Assembly (NCBI GenBank): GCA_003339415.1
Contig: PDHQ01000334.1
Coordinates: 1-35,055 of the forward strand
DNA: 35,055 bases
Reading direction: 5' to 3'
Source: Ophiocordyceps camponoti-saundersi (nom. inval.)
Lineage: Eukaryota; Ascomycota; Sordariomycetes; Hypocreales; Ophiocordycipitaceae
Shown: positions 11,092-22,043 of the stretch, piece by piece
Position numbering within the stretch: position 1 is the first letter of the stretch
Layout: every line of letters starts with the position of its first letter
Notes under the pieces: generated by a model
The model's database searches: none
What the model was told of the DNA's origin: nothing
The model's input: only the letters and a program-made list of their open reading frames with translations
Translations under genes and position numbers: made by a program

Positions 11092-12767
11092 AATAGTCTT
11101 TAATAAGTATTCTAATAATAAAAATTTTATAATATTAGCTAATAATTATATTATATCTAGCGAGGAATAATAAAAGCTAGTAACTCTTACTTTAAGTTAT
11201 AGATATAGATATAAGTAAAGATATAAATATAGCTATAGCCGCGGCCGCGGCTATAATAATTATAGATATTCCCGCGCTTTATATAGTTAAATTAGTTCTT
11301 TATATATAGTTAAGGTAGTTAAGACTTAAAGCTAAGTAAGCGGTTAGTAAAGTAAAAGATATAAGTATATTATTATATAATAACTATTATATATCCGCGC
11401 TAAGGTTAATATCCCTATTCTCCCTCTCCTTATAAAGTAATAATATAAGGTTAAATTAGTAAAGTCTCCTTAATAAAAAGAACTAATATATAAGTTATAT
11501 TATAAATTATAAGTTATTAAGCGCCTTAGTAAGGTTTTGCTAATCTTATATTAGACGCTAGTTAGCGTTAAAAAGGGGCTTATTTTTATAAGTAAAAGTA
11601 TAATTAATAAAAATATAAGGGATTATTTTATCGCCGCTATTATAAGAGTATCGCCTCGATATTACCTTAAGTACCTTATAAGCTTAAAGAAATAAATTAA
11701 GTTTAATATATTTAGTCTTAAGCTATATAAATATTATACTAATAAACTTAAGGAGTCCCTTATATATATAAAAAGCGGAGCTAGCTTTAAGTTATAATAG
11801 CTTATTTATAAGATAGCTATATAACTACTTATATTTCTTTAACTTTCCTTTCTTAAAATACTAGTAAAGAAGCTACTTATTACGAAATTAAATATTAAAG
11901 TTATATCGCTTATATCCCGCTACTAGCTTAAGGCTAGTTTATATTATATAGAATTTCTCTAAGTTTTATAATACTTAGTATTTCTTTTAATAAAGGTATC
12001 CTCTATATTTATAATATACTTACCTAGCCGCCTTCTTTACCGTAGTATAGATAAGGTTTACTATTTTAATATATTATAAGCAGTAATAAGTATAGATTAT
12101 ATAATAAGTAAGATAAAAGTTAAGAGGTAAGATAAAGGCCTTAGCTTTAATATAATAAATAAAGGTAGCCTTATAGGCCTTAATAATAACTTAAAAGTAT
12201 TTAAATTACTCTATAGCTAAAGCCTTTATAATAAGGCTATATAATATCCCCCCTAGCTATATAAGTAAAGTAAACTAAGTTATATTAAATATAATAGCTA
12301 ATCTAATAGCTTTAGTATAAATTTCCCTTACTTTTAATAAGGTATACCTTTATATTAACGCTATAATCTTAGTAAGGGCTAGGTATTAGCGCTTAAGCTT
12401 AGCGATAAGTTTTAAAAGGTAAGATTTCTAATATAGCTTATAATATAATTAAACCCCTAAGAGTCGCGCCTCTTATATTAGTTATACTATTATAGCTTTA
12501 AGCTATAGCTTAGTTATATTTACTATCCTTACTTTTATAAAATATATTAACTTATTTTTAGCTAGCTAAAAAGTTATTTTATATTTTAAGGCTTATTATT
12601 TATAAATTCGCTATATATGCTTAAGTTAGAGTAATACCTAAGCCTTATTATATTTAATATTAAGGATATTAATATTATTTATAAACTTTATTATAAGGAG
12701 ACTTAATATTAAGTTTAAATATTAATATAATAAAGATATATATAAGAGGAAAAGAATTAGTAATATT
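11092..12767. other. RIP-degraded DNA, unidentified
   Basis: No intact gene. A 22 bp GC-rich perfect palindrome sits at 11,234-11,255. Many GCTATA, AGCGC and TTAAGC words remain, and CpA/TpG are nearly absent. The stretch probably belongs to the same decayed element as the flanking frames at 10.86 and 12.77 kb, but no continuous frame shows this. Confidence 0.45.
11234..11255. repeat. 22 bp perfect palindrome, GC core
   Basis: The 14 bp core GCCGCGGCCGCGGC is flanked by TATA on each side and is a perfect palindrome across all 22 bp. It contains a GCGGCCGC octamer; two other islets (about 10,624 and 15,109) hold related GC octamers. The core has only CpG, GpC, CpC and GpG steps, so RIP cannot touch it. 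Confidence 0.9.
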
Positions 12768-12983
12768 AAGGACCTTTAAGGGACCTTTTACTATATAAAG
12801 AAAATATTACTAAGTTTATAATTAAACTTAAGTCTTAAAGTATAATTTATAAAATATAATCGAATAAATACTATAACTTATTTAGGGAAGCTTAGGTAGT
12901 TTATAGTAATAATTAACTTATTATAAAAGATATAGTTAAAGGCCTTAATAAAGTTTAATAAGAGGAGCAAGGCGGTACTATTT
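12768..12983 (+). pseudogene. Gag-like coding relic, paralogue of 7.80 kb
   Basis: The frame at 12,768 aligns with 7,802-8,233 from its GTFYYIKK segment onward: KV-stop-F, YLGKLR, KI-stop-LKALIKFNKRSKA. At least two TAG codons fall at the same aligned positions, consistent with shared CAG codons mutated to TAG in both copies. The product is Leu/Lys/Ile-rich with no transmembrane pattern. The family is uncertain; a retrotransposon gag-type helical domain is my best guess. Confidence 0.4.
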
Positions 12984-13739
12984 TAATTTTAAATTATCTT
13001 AATTATTTTAATAAGTATAAAAACTATTATATTAATAAAACGCTATAATTTATTACTTATCTAGCTATTAGGGAGGATCTAAGCTTTTTTTATTACTAAT
13101 ATAATTTTCCTAGCTATAATTATTTTTAAGATTTTCCTTATTATATTAAAGAGTAAAATTAGCTTATACTTACTAAGGGTATAATATATAGCTAGTAGTT
13201 TACTTATTTTCTAAATAATTATAATATTAAAAATTTTAAATTATAATAAGAAATAATTATTATTAATATAGCTTTAGAAGATTTTTTAGAAAACTTAGAT
13301 AAGGGGAAATTTATATTTTTTTAGAAACCTAACTAAAATCCTATTAAGGCTAGCTAACTTCTAAAAAATAATTAAAAAGAGGGCAAAGTAAATATCTTTA
13401 ATAATAATAATACGCTTAATATAAAAAGGAGGGAAGGGATTATTTAAGGTAAATAAAAGGGCTAAATCGGTAAGAGCTAGGAAAAATTATTAGCTAAGTA
13501 AGGTTACCTTATTAAAGAAAATAATCGCTAATATTAACTCTAAGTATTTTTAAAATATAAGGATATATATTAGCTTAGGCGTAGCCTAGCTTTATAGCTA
13601 AGCTTAATATTTTATAATCTAAAAAGTTAATAATTTCGCGGAGATATTATTAAGGAAATTACGCTAAGCGCTATAACGTATTATATTAATTATTAACTTT
13701 TATACCTTTATCGCTTTTTAATAGTTTTATTAGTAAGAG

Positions 13740-13817
13740 TTAGTAAAACTAATATATTAATAGCGCTAGGCTTTTTTTATAACCGCTATTATAATAGCTA
13801 TTACTTAGTTTTACTAA
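13740..13817. repeat. 78 bp hairpin with 13 bp perfect arms
   Basis: TTAGTAAAACTAA at 13,740-13,752 and its exact reverse complement TTAGTTTTACTAA at 13,805-13,817 enclose about 52 bp, including AGCGCTAGG. Partly matching inner arms (ATTAATAGC and GCTATTA) extend the stem. The size and ends would suit a miniature inverted-repeat element, but no target duplication is distinguishable in such AT-rich flanks. Confidence 0.65.
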
Positions 13818-15002
13818 TTTTACGCTATAAGGTAAGTTTAAATATATACTAATATTATTATTTTTATTATTATTTCTAGCTAATTATAAAGTAAAGTAAC
13901 TGCGTTTTTAAGCTTTTTAAGTATTATAATAAGGTATAAGTTTAATTTAAGTTAATTCTATACCTTAGCTATAAAAATATCTAAGTAAAAGGAGCGCTAT
14001 ATCTTAGTTAGAGTTATATTAAGGTAAAGATTAGTATTAATAAGGATAATTTATAAGATATAATTAAAGCTAATAAGGTTAAAGTTATTCCTTAAATATA
14101 TTACTTAGTAATTAAGTATAGCTTAAGCTAAGTTAATAGTTTTAGTTTACTTATTATATATTTCTTAGGTAACCTTACTTAAGGGCGTAAGGAGGCTAAG
14201 TTAGAGGCTAATCGCTAGCTTAAGAAAGTTAGATATTTTAAAGGAGGACTATTCGTAATAATTTTAGAAAGGGTAATAGAGGTTAAAATCGCTATATAAA
14301 AGGGTAGCTATTAAGCTAAGGTTAGGGTAAATAATATTTTTTTAAAAAAGGGGACTTAACTTAATTACTAATAGGGGTAAGTAGATAGATATAATTTATA
14401 ATAAAAGCGAGGTATAGAAGAGAATAGATATTATATTAAGGGCGGTAAAGAGGGTTTAAAGAGAAAGGTTTAATTATTTATAAATATAAAGAATTACTTA
14501 GCTATTAGAATTTATAAGTTTATATAATAAGATACTTAGGAGTAATAAGCGATTAAATTAGTCGCGCTATAATTCCTATATATAAATAAAATTATAGCTA
14601 ATTAAGCTATAAAGCGCTATATATATAAAATAGTTATACTTTTATATATTTTAAAAAAAGGTCTTAATTTTTATTAAAAGTAGATAGGGTAAAAGTTTAT
14701 AATTATATTAGGGTAGATAAGGGGGCTCCTTATCCCTTATTAGCTCCTTATTTTTCTTAAGTATTAGGAGTAATATTAGTCCTATTATAGCCCTTTTTTA
14801 GTGCCGGACTAAGGTCCTTATTTATATTAAATTAAATTATAGCTTATAACTATAATAAGGGCGGGAAAGATTATTTTTAAAACTAAACCTTAATAAAGCT
14901 ATTATTAAATTAGGATTAGGTTAGCTATAAATATTCTTAAAACTTATATAGTTAATAAATATAGTTATTATATACTTAGTCCTAATACGCCTTTAAAATA
15001 AG

Positions 15003-15018
15003 ATAGTCCCGGGACTAT
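15003..15018. repeat. 16 bp perfect palindrome ATAGTCCCGGGACTAT
   Basis: This is a perfect inverted repeat with a CCCGGG centre lying about 190 bp before AG copy 1. A similar GGACTAA-type inverted repeat is present inside AG, so this might be related sequence. No function is inferred. Confidence 0.85.
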
Positions 15019-16088
15019 AAGGCGTAGTATTTTTTATAAAAGATATAGCTTTTAATTTTATTTTTAGCTAAGGCTAGGTATACGCCCTCCCTTTTTAGAT
15101 ACGCCGCGGCCGCGTAAAAGCTATAATATAGTTATTTACGGTAATATTTCGCTATATATTTAAATTAATAATATTAATAATATTAATAGTATTATTAAAG
15201 CTATACTACGTTATTATAAACCTTAACTTAGAAAATTTCTCTATTTATTATAAATTTATTTTATATAAGTTTATTAGTATTTATTATATTAGTAACTTTT
15301 AGTATTAAATATATATATATAGCGCTCTTACTATAAAGCTAAAAAGCTTAAACTTAAGTAATTTTAACCTTATTAATATTTTTAATTTATTATATAAGTA
15401 TATCTCGGTCGCTATAAGCGGCCTTTATATATACTTTTTTTACTATAATAAAGTAAGTCCTCTAATTATAAACCGCTCCCTCTCCGAAAATAATAAAGAT
15501 TTACTTAACTAAAGCTACTCGCCTCTTATACTCTAAATAGAATATAATTATAATATCCTTACTAAAGAGCCGTTATATTACTAATATAGCTTTATATTTT
15601 AAAGCTATATTTATAGCCCGTATAATCTTTTATAAGGTTAGTTATAAGGTATTTATATTAATTATAATATCTTTTATAAATATAGAAATTTCTTTATTAA
15701 AGCGGCTTAAGATAAGTTTAACTATTATATATTTATTAGTAGTTACGGACGCTTATATTAAGTAAGCTAAATTAGTATTAGGACTAGCTATTAATAAAAG
15801 GGCTTTCTATATAGCTTTAGTAACTATTTTCTTAATTAACTTAGTAATCTTAAGTAAAAGTTAGGTCTTAGTCTAGTTTAAAATAGCTATATATTTTTTA
15901 TAAAGTTTAGCTTTAAGGGCTATTATAATATTTTATATTTTAGAAAACGCCGCGGCTAGTATTATTATAGTAAGCTTACTATATATATCCTTTATATCGT
16001 AATTATTAAGGCACTATACTTAGTCTATTACTTTATCTATTTTAATATTATTATTATATTACCCTTAGCTAAATTAGGGATATTATAA

Positions 16089-16103
16089 GGACTAACTTAG
16101 TCC
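16089..16103. repeat. Conserved inverted repeat GGACTAA-N-TTAGTCC
   Basis: The 15-mer has 7 bp perfect arms. The minus AG copy has the same arms at 33,369-33,383, with the central base complementary as expected. It survived in both copies despite heavy mutation around it, but the arms contain no CpA or TpG, so survival does not show selection. Confidence 0.75.
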
Positions 16104-16258
16104 CCGTAACCCCCTATTTATAATTATAAGAGTATCGCCTATTCCTTAAGCCCCGGCCTTAGCCGCCGCGGGCGCTATTATCGTCTCCTTAGTAATAAAT
16201 ATATTATAATAAGCAGAATATTAAATAATAGGTCCTATTTTATTATTATAAAAAGTTA

Positions 16259-17586
16259 AAAAGTTTAATATTAAATAAGAAAATATTTATAAATAATATA
16301 TTCTTAAAAAAGCTTAATTAAGATTATTATAAGGGGTTATTTATAACTTTTTAAAAAGCTAATAAGGATATTATTAAGCTTAGCGGACTTTTATAATATA
16401 ATATTAAAAATAGTAAAGCGGACTTTATTTTTAGTAACTTAAAAAGGAATATCTATTAAGGGGAAAAGATTAAAAATAGGAAAATATAAAATATTTTCTA
16501 AAAAATAAGGAAAAAACTTATAAGCTAGAAGCTTTAACTTTTTAGAGAAAAAGAATTAGAAAGCGGAATATATATCTTATTAAAAAAATATATATATAAG
16601 CTTCAGAGAAGCTTAGCTATAAAATCTTATTTATTAAGTTATAAACTATATAATACTAAAGTTATTACTTACGAAAATAAGAAATTACCTTTAATTATCT
16701 TTTTTTATTTTCTTAATAGAAAATTTTTACTATATTATAGCGTTTTAATATACTTATTAATAATTAAAATTTAGCTATATTTACTAATATTACTTAATAT
16801 ATTTTATATTTAAAATTATAAAAATAATTTTTAAAGTTTATTATAAATATAAATATAAATTATATTATTAAAGTAATTTCGAAACTATTAAGTTAGTTAT
16901 AATATTTAATTATTTATATAGCTATATTATTAACTTTTTAATACTTATTATAAATTTTATTTAAATAGTAAAAAATAAAAGGTAATTTTTTACTTTTACT
17001 TATAAAATATTAAAATTAAAATATTTTTAGCGTAATATTAAGGTAAAGTTTAGGGAGGGAAAATAATAAATAATATAAATTAAAAAATATAATTAAAGCT
17101 AAAAAAATTAAAATCTAAGCTAAGATATATAGAAAAATAATAAAGTATATTTTAAATTAAGTTAATAATATTAGCTTTTTACTTATATATTTTTTAAATA
17201 ATTTTATAAAAAAAGGTAAAAAGTTTAAAATAAAGTTAGTAAAAAGTAAAAAGAAGCTCCGCGGAGTAAGGGGAGGTATATTTATAAAAGTCCTAAAAGG
17301 GGTAATAAGTATTAAAGTCGCTAAAGATAATTAGTAAAGTAAAGGCGGAGGCGGAGTATAGGGAGGGAGGAGGAGGTAATAAATATAAAAAAGGTTTAAT
17401 ATATATTCTAAGCGGTAAAGAGTAAATAGTAAGTACCTAAAGCTTATTATAAAAAGAAATTTTAATAAAGTTAAGCTTTATAATAAGGTTTTAATTATTT
17501 ATTTTATATTATTTATATATATAAAAAAAAGCTTTATTTTTATTTTAAATAAGGCGGTAAAAAGTAAATTTAGAAAGCGAAAGGTA
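16259..17586 (+). mobile_element. Element C, copy 2, inserted in AG
   Basis: This 1.33 kb element interrupts AG: the minus AG copy joins the flanks directly at about 33,212/33,213. The left junction follows ...AAAAAGTTA and the right junction is ...AAAGGTA, so both sides carry TA. It is homologous along its length to 8,289-9,606. It retains slightly more GC (AGCTCCGCGGAGTAAGGGG near 17,255). No terminal inverted repeat or transposase motif is readable. The unoccupied site in the minus copy has TATA where a simple TA target predicts TA. That could be an excision footprint or ordinary divergence. Confidence 0.72.
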
Positions 17587-19391
17587 ATTATATATATTAA
17601 GCTAGAATTCTTATATAACGATAATATTATAGCTCTCCTTATTAAATAAAGTAAGCTAAGTAAAGCGGTTAATTTTTTATATATTTTATAATAAAGTTAT
17701 AATCTTTATAAAAAATAAATATTAAAGATAATTAAAAATAATTATTTTAATTATATAAAGTTTACTAATATAGACTTTACTTAGGATTATTATAAAGCTA
17801 GTTATAAGTTATAAAGTTTATTATATAGCTTATAGCTTTTATAAATATTACTAAGTTAGGAGTTTTTTAGAGAGACTTAAGTAAATAGCGTATTATAAAA
17901 AAATTATTATAGTATATTTTTAAAAGATTTATAATATACTTACTTTCTTAAAGAAATTATAATAAAGCTTTTACTATTTTTATAAAGTTATTATTAAGTA
18001 AAAGCTAGAGGTTAAGTAAATTATAATAATTAGAAAAAGTAAAGTTTATTAAGGAAGCTAAACTTAATATAGCTTTACTATTTCTAAAACTCTAAGTAAT
18101 CTTTTAACTATATAAAGTATATATTTTTATATAAAATATAATAGCGGGGTTTTTCTTTTTTTTATATAAAGTAGTTTTCTTTTTCGCTACTATATAAAAT
18201 AGCTATATAATATTTATATTAAAGGGGCTTTTAGTAATACTTAGTAATATACTTAAATTAAAAATATTTATAATATTACTTAAAATATATAAAATTTTTA
18301 TAAAGTTTATAATAAATTATTTTTATATTTATAATTACTTTATTTAAATAAAGCTTATTTATATCCTTTATATTACTTTAGCTTAAAATAAAATAAGTTT
18401 ATAAAGCTTCTTTACTAATAATATATTAAAGTTAAAATACCTTTACTTAAACTATATTAACTTTATTTACCTCTTTAATAATACTAAATAGCGCGTTATA
18501 GTTATAATTAGCTATTAAGGTCCGAATATTTTTAGTAATAATAATATAAATTTAATATAAATACTTAGCCTTTACTTTAAAAGCTTAAGCTATTTATTTA
18601 TTTCTAAAAGTAAAATCTTTATATTTTAAGTTAAATATAATAATAAAATTACCGCTAAGAAATTAGTATATAATAATTATTATAAAATAGCTTATAGCTT
18701 TATTAATTTTCTAAATAATTTCTTAGAAAGTAAGCGCTAAAACCTTATTAATTACTAAGATATTTTTTACTAATATAAATACCTCCCTTTTTATTCTTAC
18801 CGGAACTAGCTATATAAGGGGCGCTATAAGGGGGGTAGAGTTCGGGGCGGAGTTCGCGATTATGCTAGCTTAAGTTAAAGCTTTAAAGGCGGAGTCTAAC
18901 CCCTTACTTATTACCTTATAAAAAGTAAATTTAACTAACTTTTAAATAATATAGGAGATAATAATAAATAAGCTAAATAAGTTTTTAGAGGCTTATTAGC
19001 GCTATTAAAGCTTAATAAATATTATATTAAAGATACCTTATATAGGGCGAAAATCTTATATAAAAATTACCTTAGTAAATTTTTTATATATAGATTTTAA
19101 GATAAGATTTATTAAAATTTAAAAAATATTAATAAATAAATTATTAAAGTTAGTAATAATATTATATTAACTTTTACTTATATATAGATATTATTAGGAC
19201 TAATTAAGCCTCTAAGTCCCGCTATTAAGTATTATTAATATTAATAATAAACTAAGAGGCGGATTACCTTATAATTTTATATTTAAGGTTATTCTCTTAG
19301 CAAAGTTAGACTTTAAAAGGTAGAAAGTATTAAGTTTTTATAATATTATAGCGTTAAGTATAAATAAGGACCTTAATTATTTAAAGTTATA

Positions 19392-19645
19392 AAAAAGTTT
19401 TTATATTTTATATAATTATATTATATAAAAAATTAAAATAAGCTTTAAAATCTTAATCTTTTTTAAAATAATAAGAAAAGAAATTATAATAGTAATAATA
19501 TAATTTAAAAACTACTTTTACCTTTACTTAAACTAATAATAGAATCTTATTATAATTATTATAAGTATATATACTCTCTTATAACTAATAATATATTTTA
19601 CTTACTTATAATTTTTTTCTTTTTATTTTATTTAAGGTTTTAAAT
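19392..19645. other. AT-rich spacer between AG and the inverted-repeat block
   Basis: About 250 bp of very AT-rich DNA without a recognisable feature. GC islets are absent. Confidence 0.5.
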
Positions 19646-21242
19646 TAATTAGTTATAACTAACTAATAACTAATAAAAGTTAAGTTATAATTTAAAAATA
19701 TTTTTTATTAGTTATTAGTTAGTTACTTTAGTAACTTTAGTTAGTTATTAAATAAAGTTACTAACTAGCTAAAAACTAAAAACTAAAGTAACTAAAGTTT
19801 AGCTAGCTTATATAAGCTATTTTAATTAGACTAAAATACTACTATATATAGCTATAAAAAGGCTATTTAGTAAATTTTAATTTTTCTTTATTAGGTTTTT
19901 TTTATAAAGTAATTAATTCTTTAATTTAAAAAGTTAAAATATTTATTTATTTTTTAAAAAGAAAGAATTTTATTTAATCCTTATATAAAATAAGAAAAAT
20001 TAATTAAAATAAATAATTATTATAAATAGCTTATAAAAAGGTTTTACTTATTTCTATTTTATTCTTATAACTATAAATAGTTTTTTAATTAAATCTTATA
20101 TTTAAATAGCTAAAGTTTTCTTATTATAATTTTTTATTATAAGTTTTTATTATAATTTTTTATTATAATTTTTTATTATAATTTTTTATTATAATTTTTT
20201 ATTATAATTTTTTATTATAATTTTTTATTATAATTTTTTATTATAATTTTTTATTATAATCCTAATAATTAATAGTAAAATATATAAAAAATCTATTTAT
20301 ATAAGTTAAAAAATATATTATTAGATACGATTTATTAAATTACTTTTAAGTTTCTTAATAAAGAAGTTTTTATTAAAAAAATTCATTTTACTACTTTTAA
20401 TAAAGTTTATTATAGTAAAAAAATACTATTAATAAAAAAAGATGTAAAAAGTAAATAGAATTTATAAATTAAAATTAATAAAGCTTACTAAGCTAAAAAC
20501 CTAGTTATATATAAATTAAGGCCTTTTCTATATTTTAAAAATCTACTTTAATTTTTATCTTATATTATTTTTTTATTTAAATATTAGTTTTTAAAAGATA
20601 TAATATAAGGTAAAAAGTTTATAACTTTTTATTTATTTATTATAATTTATTTTTTAACTAAATAAAATAATATTACTTATAAAATAATATTACTTATAAA
20701 ATAAGATTTTATATATTATATATACTAAAAACTAATATTAAAGTATTCTAAAAAGTAAAATATTAATTCTTAAAATAAGTTATATTTCTTTACTAATACT
20801 TTTATATAAAACTAAATATTATATTTAAAGTATAAATAAAATAATAATATAATATATTAAGGCTAATATTATATAAAGAATCTTTATATATATTTTATAA
20901 TATTTATATAGTATTATTTTTACTTATAAACGTATTCTTATAATAATTTTTATTAAAAATAATACTTTATCTTTAATTTTTTTTTTAAAAAGCGGAGAAA
21001 ATAATTATAAAGAGAAAAAAAATATTTTAGAAAAGTTTTTAATATAGAAAAATTAAAAAACTAAAAAATAATAAAAGCTAGTAATTAATTTTTTAATAAT
21101 TAGTAAGTTATAACTAATTAATAACTAAAAGTTATAATTAATTATTAATTATTAATATAACTTTAGTTAGTTAATAACTAATTTAGTTACTAAAAAATAT
21201 AACTTTAATTAGTTAGTTAATTATAACTAACTAAAAAATAAT
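19646..21242. mobile_element. 1.6 kb block with repetitive inverted ends
   Basis: Both ends (about 19,646-19,810 and 21,090-21,242) are dense with TTAGTTA/TAACTAA motifs in both orientations. The outer parts match as inverted repeats (TTAGTTATAACTAACTAAT on the left against TTAGTTATAATTAACTAACT on the reversed right). The interior is extremely AT-rich, has no GC islets, and carries an 11-unit 13 bp minisatellite. This looks like a non-autonomous DNA element with long subterminal repeats. The boundaries are approximate and no target duplication can be proven. Confidence 0.45.
20118..20260. repeat. 13 bp minisatellite TTTTTTATTATAA, about 11 units
   Basis: Almost perfect head-to-tail copies of TTTTTTATTATAA fill the interval, the first units being slightly divergent (TTTTCTTATTATAA, GTTTTTATTATAA). 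Uniformity across units indicates recent expansion or replication slippage after the main RIP episode, but there is no C to record RIP in this unit. Confidence 0.95.
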
Positions 21243-21883
21243 TAAAAAAGTTTCTAATAAGTTTTAAATACTAATTTTATTATAATATATTTATAATAAC
21301 TTATAATTATTTTACTTTAATATTTAATTATTAAAAATAAAAAATAATTATAATAAAGTTATAAAATAAAAATATATAAAGATAACTATAAGATTATATA
21401 AATATTATAAAGCTATTATAACTTAATATTAAAAATTATATAAAGAATATAAAATACGCTTTTAGTTATAATAAAATAGTTAAATATAAAATATAAGTTT
21501 TTAAATTATATTAAAGTTTTAAATAAAATTTTAAAAACTATAATTTATATTATAAAGAGTTTACTTTTAAGTTATAACCTCTTTATATATAGTTTTTAAT
21601 AGTTTATATTATATACTAATATATATAAGGATTTTCTTTAAATATTTTATAATAATTTCTAAGGATTTCTAACTATACTTATATAACTCTTAGAAATCTT
21701 ATTTAAAAATTACCTAAAAAGACTATAAGGGAAATTATTAAGAAATATAATTACTTCCTTATTAGGATTTTATTATACCTTCTCTTATCCTTATTAAATA
21801 TATACTTTTATATATTTTATTAAAATTTCCCTTATAAGAGTTTTTCTCTTTTTTTTCTTTCTCCTTAACTTAAAATCTTTATT
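21243..21883. other. AT-rich DNA, degenerate
   Basis: No gene seen. The last 250 bp contain GAAATTATTAAG and AAATTTCCCTTA-like words resembling the tandem motif of repeat D, so this may be a further diverged scrap of that family on the opposite strand. Confidence 0.4.
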
Positions 21884-21901
21884 TATAATATTAATATTAT
21901 T

Positions 21902-21983
21902 ACCCTCCTAGCGTAATAGTTAAGCGTTTAGAGATATTAGTCTCCTATAAAAGAGGCAGTCGGTTCGAATCCGGCGAAGGGCA
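21902..21983 (+). tRNA. tRNA-like head of SINE copy 1 (pseudo-tRNA)
   Basis: The acceptor arms ACCCTCC (21,902-21,908) and GAAGGGC (21,976-21,982) pair at five of seven positions. The second copy supplies the missing bases, so the ancestral arms GCCCTCC/GGAGGGC would pair perfectly. The T arm is GTCGG-TTCGAAT-CCGGC (21,959-21,975) and the discriminator is A. The A box is TAGCGTAATAG (21,909-21,919) and the B box is GGTTCGAATCC (21,962-21,972). Two differences (tG to tA at position 1; TGG to TAG in the D loop) are TpG-to-TpA changes expected from RIP. The anticodon arm is irregular (stem GGAGA/TCTCC with a six-base loop if reconstructed) and the variable region is long. A working tRNA is therefore unlikely and isotype cannot be called. 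Confidence 0.6.
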
Positions 21984-21984
21984 C

Positions 21985-21999
21985 GGGTATTTTTTACCC
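21985..21999 (+). terminator. T-run in GGGTA/TACCC hairpin after tRNA-like head
   Basis: GGGTA (21,985-21,989) and TACCC (21,995-21,999) form a 5 bp stem around a run of six T. Four or more T normally end Pol III transcription, so as it stands this would stop a transcript right after the tRNA-like head, before the body. The last T precedes A, so the ancestor may have read TTTTTCA, weakened by RIP only later. The second copy has the same hairpin at 31,447-31,461. Confidence 0.5.
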
Positions 22000-22010
22000 T
22001 AACTATATAG

Positions 22011-22043
22011 CCGGGGTACGGTCCGACCCCGGCATAACCCCGG
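22011..22043 (+). repeat. GC-rich stem with alternative partners in SINE body
   Basis: CCGGGGT (22,011-22,017) can pair with ACCCCGG at 22,026-22,032 or with a second identical ACCCCGG at 22,037-22,043. Two GTAGGAGTAATAACCC direct repeats follow at about 22,043 and 22,082. The same layout exists in copy 2, with similar CCGGGG/CCCCGG blocks. An RNA structure in the SINE transcript is plausible but not demonstrated. Confidence 0.6.

Larger units (their letters stand above)
12984..15209. other. RIP-degraded DNA downstream of gag-like relic
   Basis: No intact gene. A plus frame around 14,170-14,355 has relatively few stops and contains a stretch like GRKEAKLEANR, but I do not recognise a domain. 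A 78 bp hairpin with 13 bp arms lies at 13,740-13,817. A 16 bp palindrome lies at 15,003-15,018 and a GC islet at about 15,104-15,117. This may be the pol-like part of an old retroelement, which is inference from position only. Confidence 0.4.
15210..19391 (+). mobile_element. AG element, plus copy, split by element C
   Basis: Segments 15,210-16,258 and 17,587-19,391 (about 2,854 bp together) match the minus-strand copy at 34,261-28,913, which has the same net length (about 2,855 bp). The matches at both ends stop within a few bases in the two copies, which argues for a defined repeat unit. No LTRs, terminal inverted repeats or target duplications could be recognised. Plus frames around 15,500-15,960 and 18,800-19,390 have low stop density (for example AFYIALVTIFLINL near 15,800 and GRKSYIKITL near 19,050), but no domain is identifiable. 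It is probably a decayed autonomous element or a fragment of one. Confidence 0.75.

Noticed and set aside
13880..14356. Long plus-strand frame if TAA/TAG are read as glutamine
   Set aside because: TGA is almost absent everywhere, so any frame looks open under that rule; the observed stop density is close to random expectation.
21902..21983. Functional tRNA gene
   Set aside because: A and B boxes and T arm are good, but acceptor mismatches, an irregular anticodon arm and a second copy within a dispersed, target-duplicated repeat make a SINE head more likely.
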